From: JAKJGA01 sp029554345
GTDB lineage: Bacteria; Spirochaetota; UBA4802; JAFGJZ01
Reading direction: 5' to 3'
Length of the DNA: 26,196 bases
NCBI GenBank assembly: GCA_035395685.1
Contig: DAOPBR010000041.1
Span: 1-26,196 of the forward strand
Below, piece by piece: positions 1-6,899 of the stretch (positions are counted from its first letter, which is position 1; each line of letters opens with the position of its first letter). The position numbers and the translations under genes were made by a program. The notes under the pieces were generated by a model, which was not told where the DNA came from, searched no databases, and was given only the letters and a program-made list of their open reading frames with translations.

Positions 1-257
1 TCATCAAGCTTGAAATCAGGGTTCTTTGCTTCCAAAGCTTTACCTTCAGCTACGATTTTAGCCATTTCAGCGCTGAATGCAGTAAGAGCAGCAGCAGCTG
101 TTTTGTCATCAGCAGCAGCAGTAAGATTAGCAGCAGCAGTTTCGAAAACTGTAGCCATCTTAACCATCATTTCTTTAGCCTGAGCTTCAGGGTTTTTTGA
201 ACATGCAACTACAGAAAGAAGAGCAGTTGCGAAAACGAGAGCAAAAATCTTTTTCAT
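1..257 (-). CDS. Alanine-rich small lipoprotein (3' end outside window)
   Basis: The frame is open from the ATG at 257 to the window edge (85 codons seen). The product starts with a lipoprotein signal: MKK, a hydrophobic stretch, then SVVAC with the lipidation Cys at residue 19. The mature part is alanine-rich (23 Ala in 85 residues, including runs of three and four) with Lys, Glu and Met, so it is probably a helical or coiled-coil envelope lipoprotein. I recognise no named family. AGGAG lies 7 nt before the ATG. Codon use is strikingly biased: 19 of 23 Ala codons are GCT, the rest GCA, and GCC and GCG never occur, whereas neighbouring genes mix all four. That pattern usually marks very high expression, so this may be an abundant lipoprotein. 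Function is unknown. Confidence 0.8.
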   Translation of the reverse strand, partial: MKKIFALVFATALLSVVACSKNPEAQAKEMMVKMATVFETAAANLTAAADDKTAAAALTAFSAEMAKIVAEGKALEAKNPDFKLD

Positions 258-276
258 CTAGATTCTCCTAAAATAT

Positions 277-293
277 TTTGCCTTAAAGGCAAA
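277..293 (-). promoter_or_regulatory. Perfect dyad in the lipoprotein 5' leader
   Basis: TTTGCCTT-A-AAGGCAAA is a perfect 8+1+8 inverted repeat about 20 nt upstream of the lipoprotein start codon. In the mRNA it would form a 6-8 bp hairpin just before the AGGAG ribosome binding site. A second stem, GTCCT/AGGAC (297-301 with 315-319), flanks it. It may stabilise an abundant transcript or act as an operator; the sequence alone does not decide. Confidence 0.5.
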
Positions 294-319
294 GCCGTCC
301 TTTTTGAACCGGTTAGGAC

Positions 320-335
320 ACTTATTCTAATAAGT
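320..335. promoter_or_regulatory. 16-bp palindrome, candidate operator
   Basis: ACTTATT-CT-AATAAGT is a perfect inverted repeat. On the minus strand it contains TAGAAT, a fair -10 hexamer, so it could be an operator over the lipoprotein promoter. No good -35 is visible at the right distance, so the promoter part is uncertain. Confidence 0.35.
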
Positions 336-515
336 TCGAAAATGACAAGAAATTTAAACCGTTATACAAATTTTATTAAATCCGTCCGACCGGTATTGTT
401 GATAAAGTTATTTTTTTATAAACATTACATCAAGAACAATACTATAAAAAAATATACAATTAGCCTATTTGTCTAAAAAATATTTAAACATTTTCATTTA
501 ATATGCATTTCAGAA

Positions 516-554
516 TTGACATTATTGACAGTTAATCTTAACTTCAACTGTAAA
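516..554 (+). promoter_or_regulatory. Tandem TTGACA boxes and palindrome before the FadL-like gene
   Basis: Two perfect TTGACA hexamers (516-521 and 525-530) lie 9 nt apart, in the direct repeat ATTGACATTATTGACA. The second is followed after 18 nt by TGTAAA (549-554), a weak -10; the first is followed after 17 nt by TAACTT. Between them lies the palindrome GTTAA-TC-TTAAC (531-542), nested inside ACAGTT/AACTGT (528-533, 546-551). This looks like a regulated promoter with an operator in the spacer. Confidence 0.45.
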
Positions 555-572
555 TTTGAATTCGGAGGAAAA

Positions 573-1835
573 ATGAAAATTAACAGAATATCCGCGGCGC
601 TGGCCATGATCTTCACAGCATCTTCCGTTTTTGCCGGAAGCATTGACTATCTGTCAAATCAGAGCGCCGACTATCTGCGCACCTTCTGCAGAAACGCATC
701 TACTGACGCAGACTCAGTACACTATAACCCGGCCGCAACAGCTTTCATGAAAGACGGAGTAACTCTTTATTTATCATCTCAGACAATACTTAGAACTTAT
801 TCGAGCGAACTTACTTATTCAGCATCTGAACCAATAGGGAAAAATGATGTTTATGAATCTACAAAGCCGTCTCCGATTGTACCTAATTTTTACGCCATTT
901 ATAAAAAAGATAATTATGCCGTATTCGCAGGTGCAGGTCTAATAGCCGGCGGCGGCTCTGTCGATTATAAGGACGGAGTTCCGATGATGGTATTAAAAGG
1001 TTTATCAATACCACTACCTGATACTCTATTATATCAAAGCGGCAATCTTAAAGGTTCAAGCCTCTATTATTTCGGAAGTGCGGGCGGCTCATACGCGCTA
1101 AATGAAACTCTATCAGTTTCACTTACAGCGCGCTTTGTTTATGCTGAAAAAACTTTCAAAGGTGAGGCAAATTATGTTGCACCGGGACATGGTTACGCAC
1201 CAATGACTCTTGAAGTTGATGCTGAAAAAACTGCAAAGGGGATCGGCGGAATAATCGGTGTGACTTACAAAAAAGATGCAATGATTCTTGCTGCCCGTTT
1301 TGAAACTCCGACCAGACTCAATTTTAAAACAAAGGTCAATGATGACAAATCATTCAATGACACTTTTGTAGACGGTTCGAAGCAGAGATATGATCTCCCT
1401 GCAATGATTGGTCTCGGCGGAAGCTATACAATCGACAAGCTCATGATATCTACAAGCTTCGACGGATTTCTTCTCGGACTTACAAACAAAGATGATGACG
1501 GATATTCAGAAGACTATTCTTCATTCGGATGGGAAATGTCTGCATCAGTAGAATACGCAGTTATTCCTGATTTTCTGAAAGTTTCTGCCGGATACATGTA
1601 TGCGAATGTCGGTGCAAACTCCGACACTTATACTGATTTCGATTATTCGCTTGATTCTCATTCAGTCGGAATCGGCGGAAGAATCACTCCGGTCGCCAAT
1701 CTTGATCTTGTTCTCGGAATAGGAAGAATTCATTATGTAACAGCTAATGGTCAAAAAACTCCAACCGGCGATATCACTTCAAAATACAAAAAAGACGTAT
1801 GGAATTTTGCCTTCGGCGCAGAATACAGAATCTAA
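573..1835 (+). CDS. OmpP1/FadL-family outer-membrane transport protein
   Basis: This is a 420-residue outer-membrane beta-barrel of the FadL/TodX type; the family carries hydrophobic substrates such as long-chain fatty acids or aromatic compounds across the outer membrane. A cleavable signal peptide occupies residues 1-21 (ends SVFAG). The family signature near the mature N-terminus is clear: Asn-Ala-Ser, then Asp-Ala-Asp-Ser-Val and YNPAATAF followed by KDG. The rest alternates short polar and aromatic strands with Gly-rich turns and ends WNFAFGAEYRI, a typical last barrel strand. The ATG at 573 follows GGAGGA at a good distance; an earlier TTG at 516 lies inside the promoter and is rejected. 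The gene is monocistronic, with a terminator at 1845-1875. The substrate cannot be read from the sequence. Confidence 0.88.
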   Translation: MKINRISAALAMIFTASSVFAGSIDYLSNQSADYLRTFCRNASTDADSVHYNPAATAFMKDGVTLYLSSQTILRTYSSELTYSASEPIGKNDVYESTKPSPIVPNFYAIYKKDNYAVFAGAGLIAGGGSVDYKDGVPMMVLKGLSIPLPDTLLYQSGNLKGSSLYYFGSAGGSYALNETLSVSLTARFVYAEKTFKGEANYVAPGHGYAPMTLEVDAEKTAKGIGGIIGVTYKKDAMILAARFETPTRLNFKTKVNDDKSFNDTFVDGSKQRYDLPAMIGLGGSYTIDKLMISTSFDGFLLGLTNKDDDGYSEDYSSFGWEMSASVEYAVIPDFLKVSAGYMYANVGANSDTYTDFDYSLDSHSVGIGGRITPVANLDLVLGIGRIHYVTANGQKTPTGDITSKYKKDVWNFAFGAEYRI

Positions 1836-1844
1836 TAAAAACTT

Positions 1845-1875
1845 CCTGAAAAACTCCCTCACGGAGTTTTTCAGG
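1845..1875. terminator. Hairpin terminator between convergent genes
   Basis: CCTGAAAAACTCC (1845-1857) pairs perfectly with GGAGTTTTTCAGG (1863-1875) around a 5-nt loop, giving a 13-bp stem. It lies between the FadL-like gene (+) and the fumarase genes (-). The minus-strand exit reads AAGTTTTTATTAG and the plus-strand exit GTTCTTC, so it probably works in both directions and better on the minus strand. Confidence 0.8.
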
Positions 1876-1901
1876 TTCTTCAACCATAAATCATAATCCG
1901 A

Positions 1902-2429
1902 TCATCTGCAGATATCATTGCCTTCAGAATCAATCGCAACAATCAAAGGAAAATCCAGAACTTCAAGTTTATAAACAGCTTCCGCACCGAGTTCTTCAAA
2001 TAAAACGGCTTCCGCTTTTATAATCTTTTTGGATATTAATGCACCAGCGCCTCCGACTGCCGCGAAATAAACCCCGGTGTGTTTTTTTATAGATTCAATT
2101 ACCGGCTGACTGCGCTTTCCCTTTCCGATCATACCCAGAAAACCGAGTTTATCCATCAGATAAGGTACATAGGCGTCCATTCTGCCTGATGTTGTAGGCC
2201 CTGCGCTTCCGATAACTTTCCCAGGTTTTGCCGGAGTCGGCCCGCAATAATATATGACCGCGCCCGCAAAATCAATTCCGGCGAAAGAACCGCTTTGGAC
2301 TAACTCAGTCAGCTTTTTATGAGCGGCATCTCTCGCGGTATAAATGACACCTGAGAGATGGACGATATCCCCGGCTTTGAGAGATTTAACAGCTTCAACA
2401 GACAGCGGAGTTGAAATTTTTTTTATCAT
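1902..2429 (-). CDS. Class I fumarate hydratase, beta subunit
   Basis: This 175-residue protein matches the C-terminal (beta) domain of Fe-S-dependent class I fumarases and tartrate dehydratases. It joins the alpha subunit to interconvert fumarate and L-malate in the cytoplasm. Recognisable features are the N-terminal LKAGDIVHLSG and YTARDAAHKKL, the GPTTSGRMDAYVP signature near residues 77-89, GMIGKGKR, and a Gly/Ala-rich segment (AAVGGAGALISKKI). Its ATG overlaps the alpha stop codon by 4 nt (ATGA), so the two are translationally coupled and made in equal amounts. In many bacteria the two parts are fused; here they are separate genes. L-tartrate dehydratase is the main alternative, but nothing nearby points to tartrate use. 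Confidence 0.9.
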   Translation of the reverse strand: MIKKISTPLSVEAVKSLKAGDIVHLSGVIYTARDAAHKKLTELVQSGSFAGIDFAGAVIYYCGPTPAKPGKVIGSAGPTTSGRMDAYVPYLMDKLGFLGMIGKGKRSQPVIESIKKHTGVYFAAVGGAGALISKKIIKAEAVLFEELGAEAVYKLEVLDFPLIVAIDSEGNDICR

Positions 2430-3271
2430 ATAATTACCGTTTGTTTTCTATGAATATGGCAGTTGATATTTACTGCTACTGGAAGCGAAGCAAGATGGCA
2501 CGGCGCGTATTCGACATGAAGGTCAAATGCCGTCGTCTTTCCTCCGAATCCCTGAGGCCCTATTCCGGTTTCGTTTACGAGCATGAGCAGTTTTTCTTCG
2601 AGTGCTTTGTAGCGCGGGTCGGGATTGCGGCTCCCTATTTCACGAAGAAGCGCTTTCTTGGCAAGCAGAGCACATCCTTCAAAGTTTGAACCTATTCCGA
2701 CACCGATAACAACGGGCGGGCACGGGTTTCCTCCGGCATTCTTTACCGTATCAACGACAAAATCAATCACGCCTTTTTCTCCGGCCGAAGGGCTCATCAT
2801 TTTAAGCGCGCTCATGTTTTCAGCTCCGCCGCCCTTTGGAATAAAAGTGATTTCGAGCTTATCTCCGCTGACGGTTTCTGTATGAATTATCGGAGGAGTA
2901 TTGTCGCGGGTGTTTTTTCTGTCATAAAGAGGATCATCAAGGCTTGACGCCCGCAAGAATCCTTTGGTATATCCCAGAGAAACGCCTTTCGCCACCGCGT
3001 CGGAAAGAAGCCCCCCCTTTATTTTTATTTCATCCCCAAGCTTTATAAAAAAAACAGCCAGACCGGTATCCTGACACAATGGAACCTTTTCTTCGAATGC
3101 GATTTTCTGATTTTCTATGCAGTCGGCAATTATCGACTTGGCCATTGCCGTTTCTTCCGCTTCAAGGGCTTTGTGATAGCAATCGGTGATTCCGTCAGCA
3201 AGGCTGACATTGGCGCTCAGACACAAAGATTCAATTTTTGAAACAATTTCATCAAAATTTATTTCGCGCAT
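2426..3271 (-). CDS. Class I fumarate hydratase, alpha subunit
   Basis: This 281-residue protein is the N-terminal (alpha), [4Fe-4S]-binding half of class I fumarase. Typical motifs are VPLCQDTGLAVFF (Cys66), HTETVSGDKLEI, PKGGGAENMSALKM, NPCPPVVIGVGIG (Cys184), FEGCALLAKKALLR, and a C-terminal GPQGFGGKTTAFDLHVE with APCHLASLPVAV (Cys258). Cys66, Cys184 and one C-terminal Cys (probably 258) are the likely cluster ligands; the first two have the spacing known for the family. Class I enzymes are oxygen-sensitive, unlike class II FumC, which fits an anoxic habitat. The start at 3271 follows AGAGGAA. It lies upstream of the beta subunit in a two-gene operon, divergent from the gene at 3338. Confidence 0.92.
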   Translation of the reverse strand: MREINFDEIVSKIESLCLSANVSLADGITDCYHKALEAEETAMAKSIIADCIENQKIAFEEKVPLCQDTGLAVFFIKLGDEIKIKGGLLSDAVAKGVSLGYTKGFLRASSLDDPLYDRKNTRDNTPPIIHTETVSGDKLEITFIPKGGGAENMSALKMMSPSAGEKGVIDFVVDTVKNAGGNPCPPVVIGVGIGSNFEGCALLAKKALLREIGSRNPDPRYKALEEKLLMLVNETGIGPQGFGGKTTAFDLHVEYAPCHLASLPVAVNINCHIHRKQTVII

Positions 3272-3279
3272 AATTCCTC

Positions 3280-3307
3280 TTGCAAAAAGAATGGGATATG
3301 CTAAAAT
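3280..3307 (+). promoter_or_regulatory. Extended -10 promoter for the gene at 3338
   Basis: TTGCAA (3280-3285) is followed after 16 nt by TAAAAT (3302-3307), which is preceded by TGC, an extended -10 form. Transcription would start near 3314, about 24 nt before the ATG, with AAGGAT (3328-3333) as ribosome binding site. It lies in the 66-nt divergent spacer shared with the fumarase operon. Confidence 0.5.
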
Positions 3308-3337
3308 ATAGTCCAGAATTTTTTTGCAAGGATACCC

Positions 3338-4075
3338 ATGGGCGGATACAGTTATAAAAATCTCCTCGACTACATTCTCGAACTCGAGGAAAATCCGGAA
3401 TATATCGGGAAAATCGAAGAACAGTTCAGATGTCTCTTAACCGATTATTTTTTTAAAGATGAAGCCCGGGAAAAACCTATTGCTCTTTATTTAAAAGGAA
3501 TAGATATTCCCGCATCTATTTCTTCATGCGGATCGCTTCTTAAAGTGACTCCTGAACAGATTAAATCGCTTACCGAGAATGATCTGCCCGGCAATACATT
3601 AGCAGGTCAGATTATGATGTCGAAGCAGTACCTGAAGGTTTTTTATTCGAATCATCAGGCTGAATATAAAAAGCTTCCGCCGGATGTTCAGCTTGAACTT
3701 CTCGATGAAGTAAAAGAAAAAAACGATTCAATCAGTTACGCTTTCATAAAAATGAACGATGACATAGAAGCAGATAAAAGACGTAAAATCATCACACTCG
3801 CCGCGCTCATAATCAGCAATATTCACAAAAAGACCGGAGTTCCGTACAATAAACTTCCCGAACCAGCCAACTCAATATTGAACTCCGCAATTTCAAACGG
3901 AAACACCATCTTCACCGGCAAACCGCAGGATCTTACGGATATCGCCGATGACAGCAAAATCAAAAGCCTCATAAAAACATTTTTTGTCATAAAACAGCAC
4001 AAAGATCTCGTCACATATTCCGACTTCTTCAAGTCTGAACTCAAACGCTATCAGCGCAGAGTAAAGATACGTTAA
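3338..4075 (+). CDS. Uncharacterised cytosolic protein
   Basis: A 245-residue protein I do not recognise. It has no signal peptide or membrane segment. It looks mainly alpha-helical and charged: an acidic helical N-terminus (LLDYILELEENPEYIGKIEE), a less charged middle with PASISSCGSLL, a Lys/Glu-rich helix (LLDEVKEKNDSISYAF), an IITLAALIISNIHKKTG segment near 150-165, and a strongly basic C-terminus (ELKRYQRRVKIR). AAGGAT stands 5 nt before the ATG and an extended -10 promoter lies upstream, so it is probably a real, separately transcribed gene. It stands alone between the divergent fumarase genes and the feo operon. The basic tail might bind nucleic acid or membrane, but that is speculation. 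Confidence 0.7.
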   Translation: MGGYSYKNLLDYILELEENPEYIGKIEEQFRCLLTDYFFKDEAREKPIALYLKGIDIPASISSCGSLLKVTPEQIKSLTENDLPGNTLAGQIMMSKQYLKVFYSNHQAEYKKLPPDVQLELLDEVKEKNDSISYAFIKMNDDIEADKRRKIITLAALIISNIHKKTGVPYNKLPEPANSILNSAISNGNTIFTGKPQDLTDIADDSKIKSLIKTFFVIKQHKDLVTYSDFFKSELKRYQRRVKIR

Positions 4076-4115
4076 ATCGATTAATGCCTTGACAAGTGAG
4101 CCATATAGAAAAATG

Positions 4116-4144
4116 TTAGCCGAAATTAACTTTTTTGATATATT
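4116..4144 (+). promoter_or_regulatory. Candidate feo promoter
   Basis: TTAGCC (4116-4121), 17 nt, then TATATT (4139-4144), a good -10. A weak dyad, GTTA-N8-TAAC (4115-4130), spans the -35 and could be part of a metal-regulator site, but it is not a recognisable Fur or DtxR box. A perfect TTGACA at 4089-4094 has no -10 at a suitable distance. Confidence 0.35.
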
Positions 4145-4163
4145 AGTCTTAGAGGCTTTTTAT

Positions 4164-4379
4164 ATGACAAAACTTTCAGAAGCTCAGATAGGCAAGCACA
4201 AGGTAGTATCAATCGAAGGCGGAGCCTCGGTCAAGGACAAGCTTCTTTGTCAGGGAGTTCTTCCCGGCAAGGAGATTGCAGTTATAACCAGAAAAAATAA
4301 GGGTCCATGCGTTATTGAAGTCGGTTTAACTAAAATAATCATCGGCGGCGGCATGGCTGAAAAAATCATGGTTGAATAA
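4164..4379 (+). CDS. feoA: Ferrous iron transport protein A
   Basis: A 71-residue SH3-like cytosolic protein of the FeoA family, an accessory to the FeoB ferrous-iron channel. The order of elements is typical: LSEAQIGKHKVVSIEGG, a short helix (KDKLLCQGVLPG), a basic strand (IAVITRKNKGPCVIEV), and a terminal GGGMAEKIMVE that resembles the DtxR C-terminal domain. The ATG at 4164 is chosen because AGAGG (4151-4155) precedes it and the length then matches the family; an in-frame ATG at 4089 would add 25 residues unlike FeoA. It is the first gene of feoABC, 32 nt before feoB. Confidence 0.92.
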   Translation: MTKLSEAQIGKHKVVSIEGGASVKDKLLCQGVLPGKEIAVITRKNKGPCVIEVGLTKIIIGGGMAEKIMVE

Positions 4380-4411
4380 ATAACCGCATCGCTATACAAG
4401 GCTGAAACAAT

Positions 4412-6637
4412 ATGAAGAAAATCGCCATAATCGGAAATCCTAACTGCGGAAAAACGACTATATTCAATGAACTGACCGGTGCGAGACAGATAATCGGAAA
4501 TTGGCCGGGCGTAACGGTTGAAAGAAAAGAAGGCTTCTTAAATTTCGAAAATCAGAAAATTCAGGTAATTGATCTTCCCGGCATTTATTCTTTGTCTGCA
4601 AAATCCGACGACGAAAAAGTATCTCTTGATTTCATTTTAAACGGCGGAACAGATTTATTTCTTAACGTAATAGATGCATCCAACATTCAGAGAAATCTTT
4701 ACCTGACAACTCAGCTCATCGAAATGAATATACCCATGATAATCGTAATGAACCGCCACGATATTGCGATTAATCATAACCTGGAAATAAATACTGAAGA
4801 ATTTTCCAAGCATCTCAAGATTCCGGTAATCGCCATAAATTCACACGACAAGGAAGATGTTTACAAACTCAAGAAGCTGATTTCAGAACATACAGAAAAA
4901 CCGGATACGGCAGCAGTTAAAATAGATTATCCTGATGAAATAGAAAATATTATATCCGAACTCGAAAAAGCTCTTGAATGCGGTCTTGACAGATGTTTTG
5001 AAAATAAAAGATGGGCAGCAATTAAGCTACTCGAAAAGGATTTCTATGCTCTTTCGCGCTCAGGTTTCGACCAGAAAGAATATGACCATTTTCAGAAAAA
5101 TATTTTCGCAATAGAAAAACTTCATAAGGAAACAACCGATATAATTATTGCGGATTACCGCTTCGGATTCATCAAAGGTCTCTATGAACATGCCGTAAAA
5201 AGAAAATCAGATAAACGCCAGAGAACCGAAATCATAGACAAAGCCGCACTTTCGGGAATTTTCGGTCTTCCGATATTTCTTTTTATCATGTATCTGGTTT
5301 TTAAATTTACCATCGATATCGGTTCTTCTCTCATTTCTTTCTTCGACATCATTTCAGCAGCAATAATAACAAAGCCTCTTGAAATGCTTTCGGCATTTTT
5401 TTCTTTTCCGGATATTGTTCAGACAATTCTTGTTTCGGGTGTCGGAGTCGGAATTCAATCCGTAATGACATTTGTTCCGATAATTTTCTGCATGTTTTTA
5501 TCTCTTTCCATACTCGAAGACTCCGGCTACATGGCACGCGCCGCATTTGTTATGGATAAGTTTATGCAGAAAATCGGTCTTCCGGGGAAATCATTTGTTC
5601 CGATGATCGTCGGTTTCAGCTGTTCAGTTCCGGCTGTAATGGCGAGCAGAACACTTGAAAGCAGAAAAGACCGTATAGTAACAATATTTCTGATTCCTCT
5701 TATGAGCTGCGGAGCAAGGCTTCCCGTATATGCACTTTTTGCCGCTGTATTTTTTCCTGAGAATGCTGCACTTGCCGTATTTTCGCTTTATGCTGTCGGA
5801 ATTCTATTTGCAGTTTTAACAGGATTTCTTTTTAAGAAAGCTGTTTACAAGAATGAAGTCTCACATTTCGTAATGGAACTTCCGGTTTATAATTTTCCGC
5901 GCCCGAAACATATTTTCATTCACACATGGAACCGCTTAAAAGTTTTTATGCTGAGCGCAGGAAAAGTAATCTTAATCGGCTCTGTAATTCTCGCTGTTTT
6001 GAATTCTGCCGGTCACGATTTTTCTTTCAATAAAGACCGCAAAGGAGATTCTCTGCTGACCTACATCGGCAAAAAAACTTCTGTTGTTCTAAAACCAATG
6101 GGGATAACAGAAGAGAACTGGCCCGCAACCGTTGCCGTATTTACAGGAATTTTCTCTAAAGAAGCAGTAATCGGAACCCTTAATTCACTATACAGCCAGA
6201 TAGATGAAGCCGAAGAAACATCTTCAATTCCAGAAATGATAAAATCGGCATTTGCTTCAATTCCTGAATATTTTTCTCAGCAATCTGATGATGAAAGTTC
6301 AGCTCTCTTTGCAGCAAAAGCAAAATTTTCAAATGGAAAACTTTCAGTTTATTCATATCTGCTTTTCATTCTGATATATTTTCCGTGCATCGCCACATTA
6401 GGAGCCATTGTCGGTGAAATCGGATGGAAAGGAGCTGCTCTTTCGGTTACTTACCTTACCATGCTCGCGTGGGCTGTTTCGTCGCTTTTCTATCAGTTAA
6501 CAGCAGGACATGATATTGTATTTATTACAGCATCTGCTTCAATCATCTTATTGATAATAACAGCTTTCATTGCCGCCGGAAAAATTCTATCCGGAGAAAA
6601 AACAAATGCTGACGGAAAAAATAAGAAACTATCTTAA
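4412..6637 (+). CDS. feoB: Ferrous iron transport protein B (GTPase-coupled Fe2+ permease)
   Basis: A full-length 741-residue FeoB, the inner-membrane Fe2+ transporter. The N-terminal G domain has the P-loop GNPNCGKT (8-15), the switch I region around NWPGVTVERK, DLPG (54-57) and NRHD (114-117, the NxxD guanine-recognition motif). A helical spacer runs to about 270, then the membrane domain. Two Gate-type regions carry the hallmark GFSCSVPAVMASRT (Cys404) and LMSCGARLPVYALF (Cys433), conserved cysteines implicated in Fe2+ passage, preceded by LEDSGYMARAAFVMDKFM. A second half has a TGIFSKEAVIGTL motif and the final membrane helices. No frameshift or missing motif is seen. AAGG precedes the ATG. 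feoC overlaps its last 32 nt. Confidence 0.97.
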   Translation: MKKIAIIGNPNCGKTTIFNELTGARQIIGNWPGVTVERKEGFLNFENQKIQVIDLPGIYSLSAKSDDEKVSLDFILNGGTDLFLNVIDASNIQRNLYLTTQLIEMNIPMIIVMNRHDIAINHNLEINTEEFSKHLKIPVIAINSHDKEDVYKLKKLISEHTEKPDTAAVKIDYPDEIENIISELEKALECGLDRCFENKRWAAIKLLEKDFYALSRSGFDQKEYDHFQKNIFAIEKLHKETTDIIIADYRFGFIKGLYEHAVKRKSDKRQRTEIIDKAALSGIFGLPIFLFIMYLVFKFTIDIGSSLISFFDIISAAIITKPLEMLSAFFSFPDIVQTILVSGVGVGIQSVMTFVPIIFCMFLSLSILEDSGYMARAAFVMDKFMQKIGLPGKSFVPMIVGFSCSVPAVMASRTLESRKDRIVTIFLIPLMSCGARLPVYALFAAVFFPENAALAVFSLYAVGILFAVLTGFLFKKAVYKNEVSHFVMELPVYNFPRPKHIFIHTWNRLKVFMLSAGKVILIGSVILAVLNSAGHDFSFNKDRKGDSLLTYIGKKTSVVLKPMGITEENWPATVAVFTGIFSKEAVIGTLNSLYSQIDEAEETSSIPEMIKSAFASIPEYFSQQSDDESSALFAAKAKFSNGKLSVYSYLLFILIYFPCIATLGAIVGEIGWKGAALSVTYLTMLAWAVSSLFYQLTAGHDIVFITASASIILLIITAFIAAGKILSGEKTNADGKNKKLS

Positions 6638-6842
6638 CACACATGATGCTGCGGGAATCTCTGAAATTTCGCACGAAATCGGCGAAGACCCAGGCGCTGT
6701 TGAAATGGCGCTTGATATTCTCGCTGATAAAAAAATAGTTATAAAGAAATCTTTCAACTGTTCCTCCTGTTCATCAAATTGCAATTCAAGGCAGAAATGC
6801 ACAGCTTTTTACAGCATCAACAAAGACACCAAAAACAATTGA
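6606..6842 (+). CDS. feoC: FeoC-like winged-helix protein with four Cys
   Basis: A 78-residue protein that begins inside the end of feoB in another frame, preceded by GGAGAA. Residues 1-48 form a winged-helix pattern (LTEKIRNYLNTHDAAGISEIS, then a recognition-type helix and a KKIVIKK wing). A short tail carries four cysteines at 52, 55, 59 and 65 (C-x2-C-x3-C-x5-C), as in FeoC proteins, where such cysteines can bind an Fe-S cluster. FeoC acts as a small regulator or protector of FeoB, sensing iron or oxygen; the exact role differs between bacteria. The position and the Cys tail support the call despite low sequence conservation. The frame also reads upstream to 6570, but that start lacks a ribosome binding site. 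Confidence 0.82.
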   Translation: MLTEKIRNYLNTHDAAGISEISHEIGEDPGAVEMALDILADKKIVIKKSFNCSSCSSNCNSRQKCTAFYSINKDTKNN

Positions 6843-6867
6843 CTTGCGGCATACCCTTATCTATTGT
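6839..6867 (+). promoter_or_regulatory. Promoter of dapF overlapping the feoC stop codon
   Basis: TTGACT (6839-6844) and TATTGT (6862-6867) are separated by 17 nt. The -35 box includes the feoC stop codon TGA (6840-6842). The predicted start is near 6874, about 26 nt before the dapF ATG. dapF could thus be expressed apart from the iron-regulated feo operon. Confidence 0.5.
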
Positions 6868-6899
6868 ATCTCGGTCGGGGCGAACCCGTCGGAGAAATT

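Larger units (their letters stand above)
258..572. other. AT-rich divergent intergenic region
   Basis: This 315-nt spacer separates the divergent lipoprotein (-) and FadL-like (+) genes. It holds no credible gene. It contains several dyads near the lipoprotein start (277-293, 297-319, 320-335), a very AT-rich middle (about 400-500), and two TTGACA hexamers with a small palindrome in front of the FadL-like gene. Promoters for both genes must lie here or within the listed elements. Confidence 0.6.

Noticed and set aside
516..572. Upstream in-frame TTG start for the FadL-like gene
   Set aside because: The TTG is part of the -35 box and has no ribosome binding site, while the ATG at 573 follows GGAGGA and gives a clean signal peptide.
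2411..2885. Open frames on the plus strand across the fumarase alpha gene
   Set aside because: They are antisense to a well-recognised gene, lack ribosome binding sites and show no protein family features.
4089..4144. A Fur box in front of feoA
   Set aside because: Only a weak GTTA-N8-TAAC dyad is seen; no stretch matches a Fur consensus convincingly.
4089..4163. Longer FeoA with 25 extra residues
   Set aside because: The extra part does not resemble FeoA; AGAGG stands just before the ATG at 4164 and the shorter length is typical.
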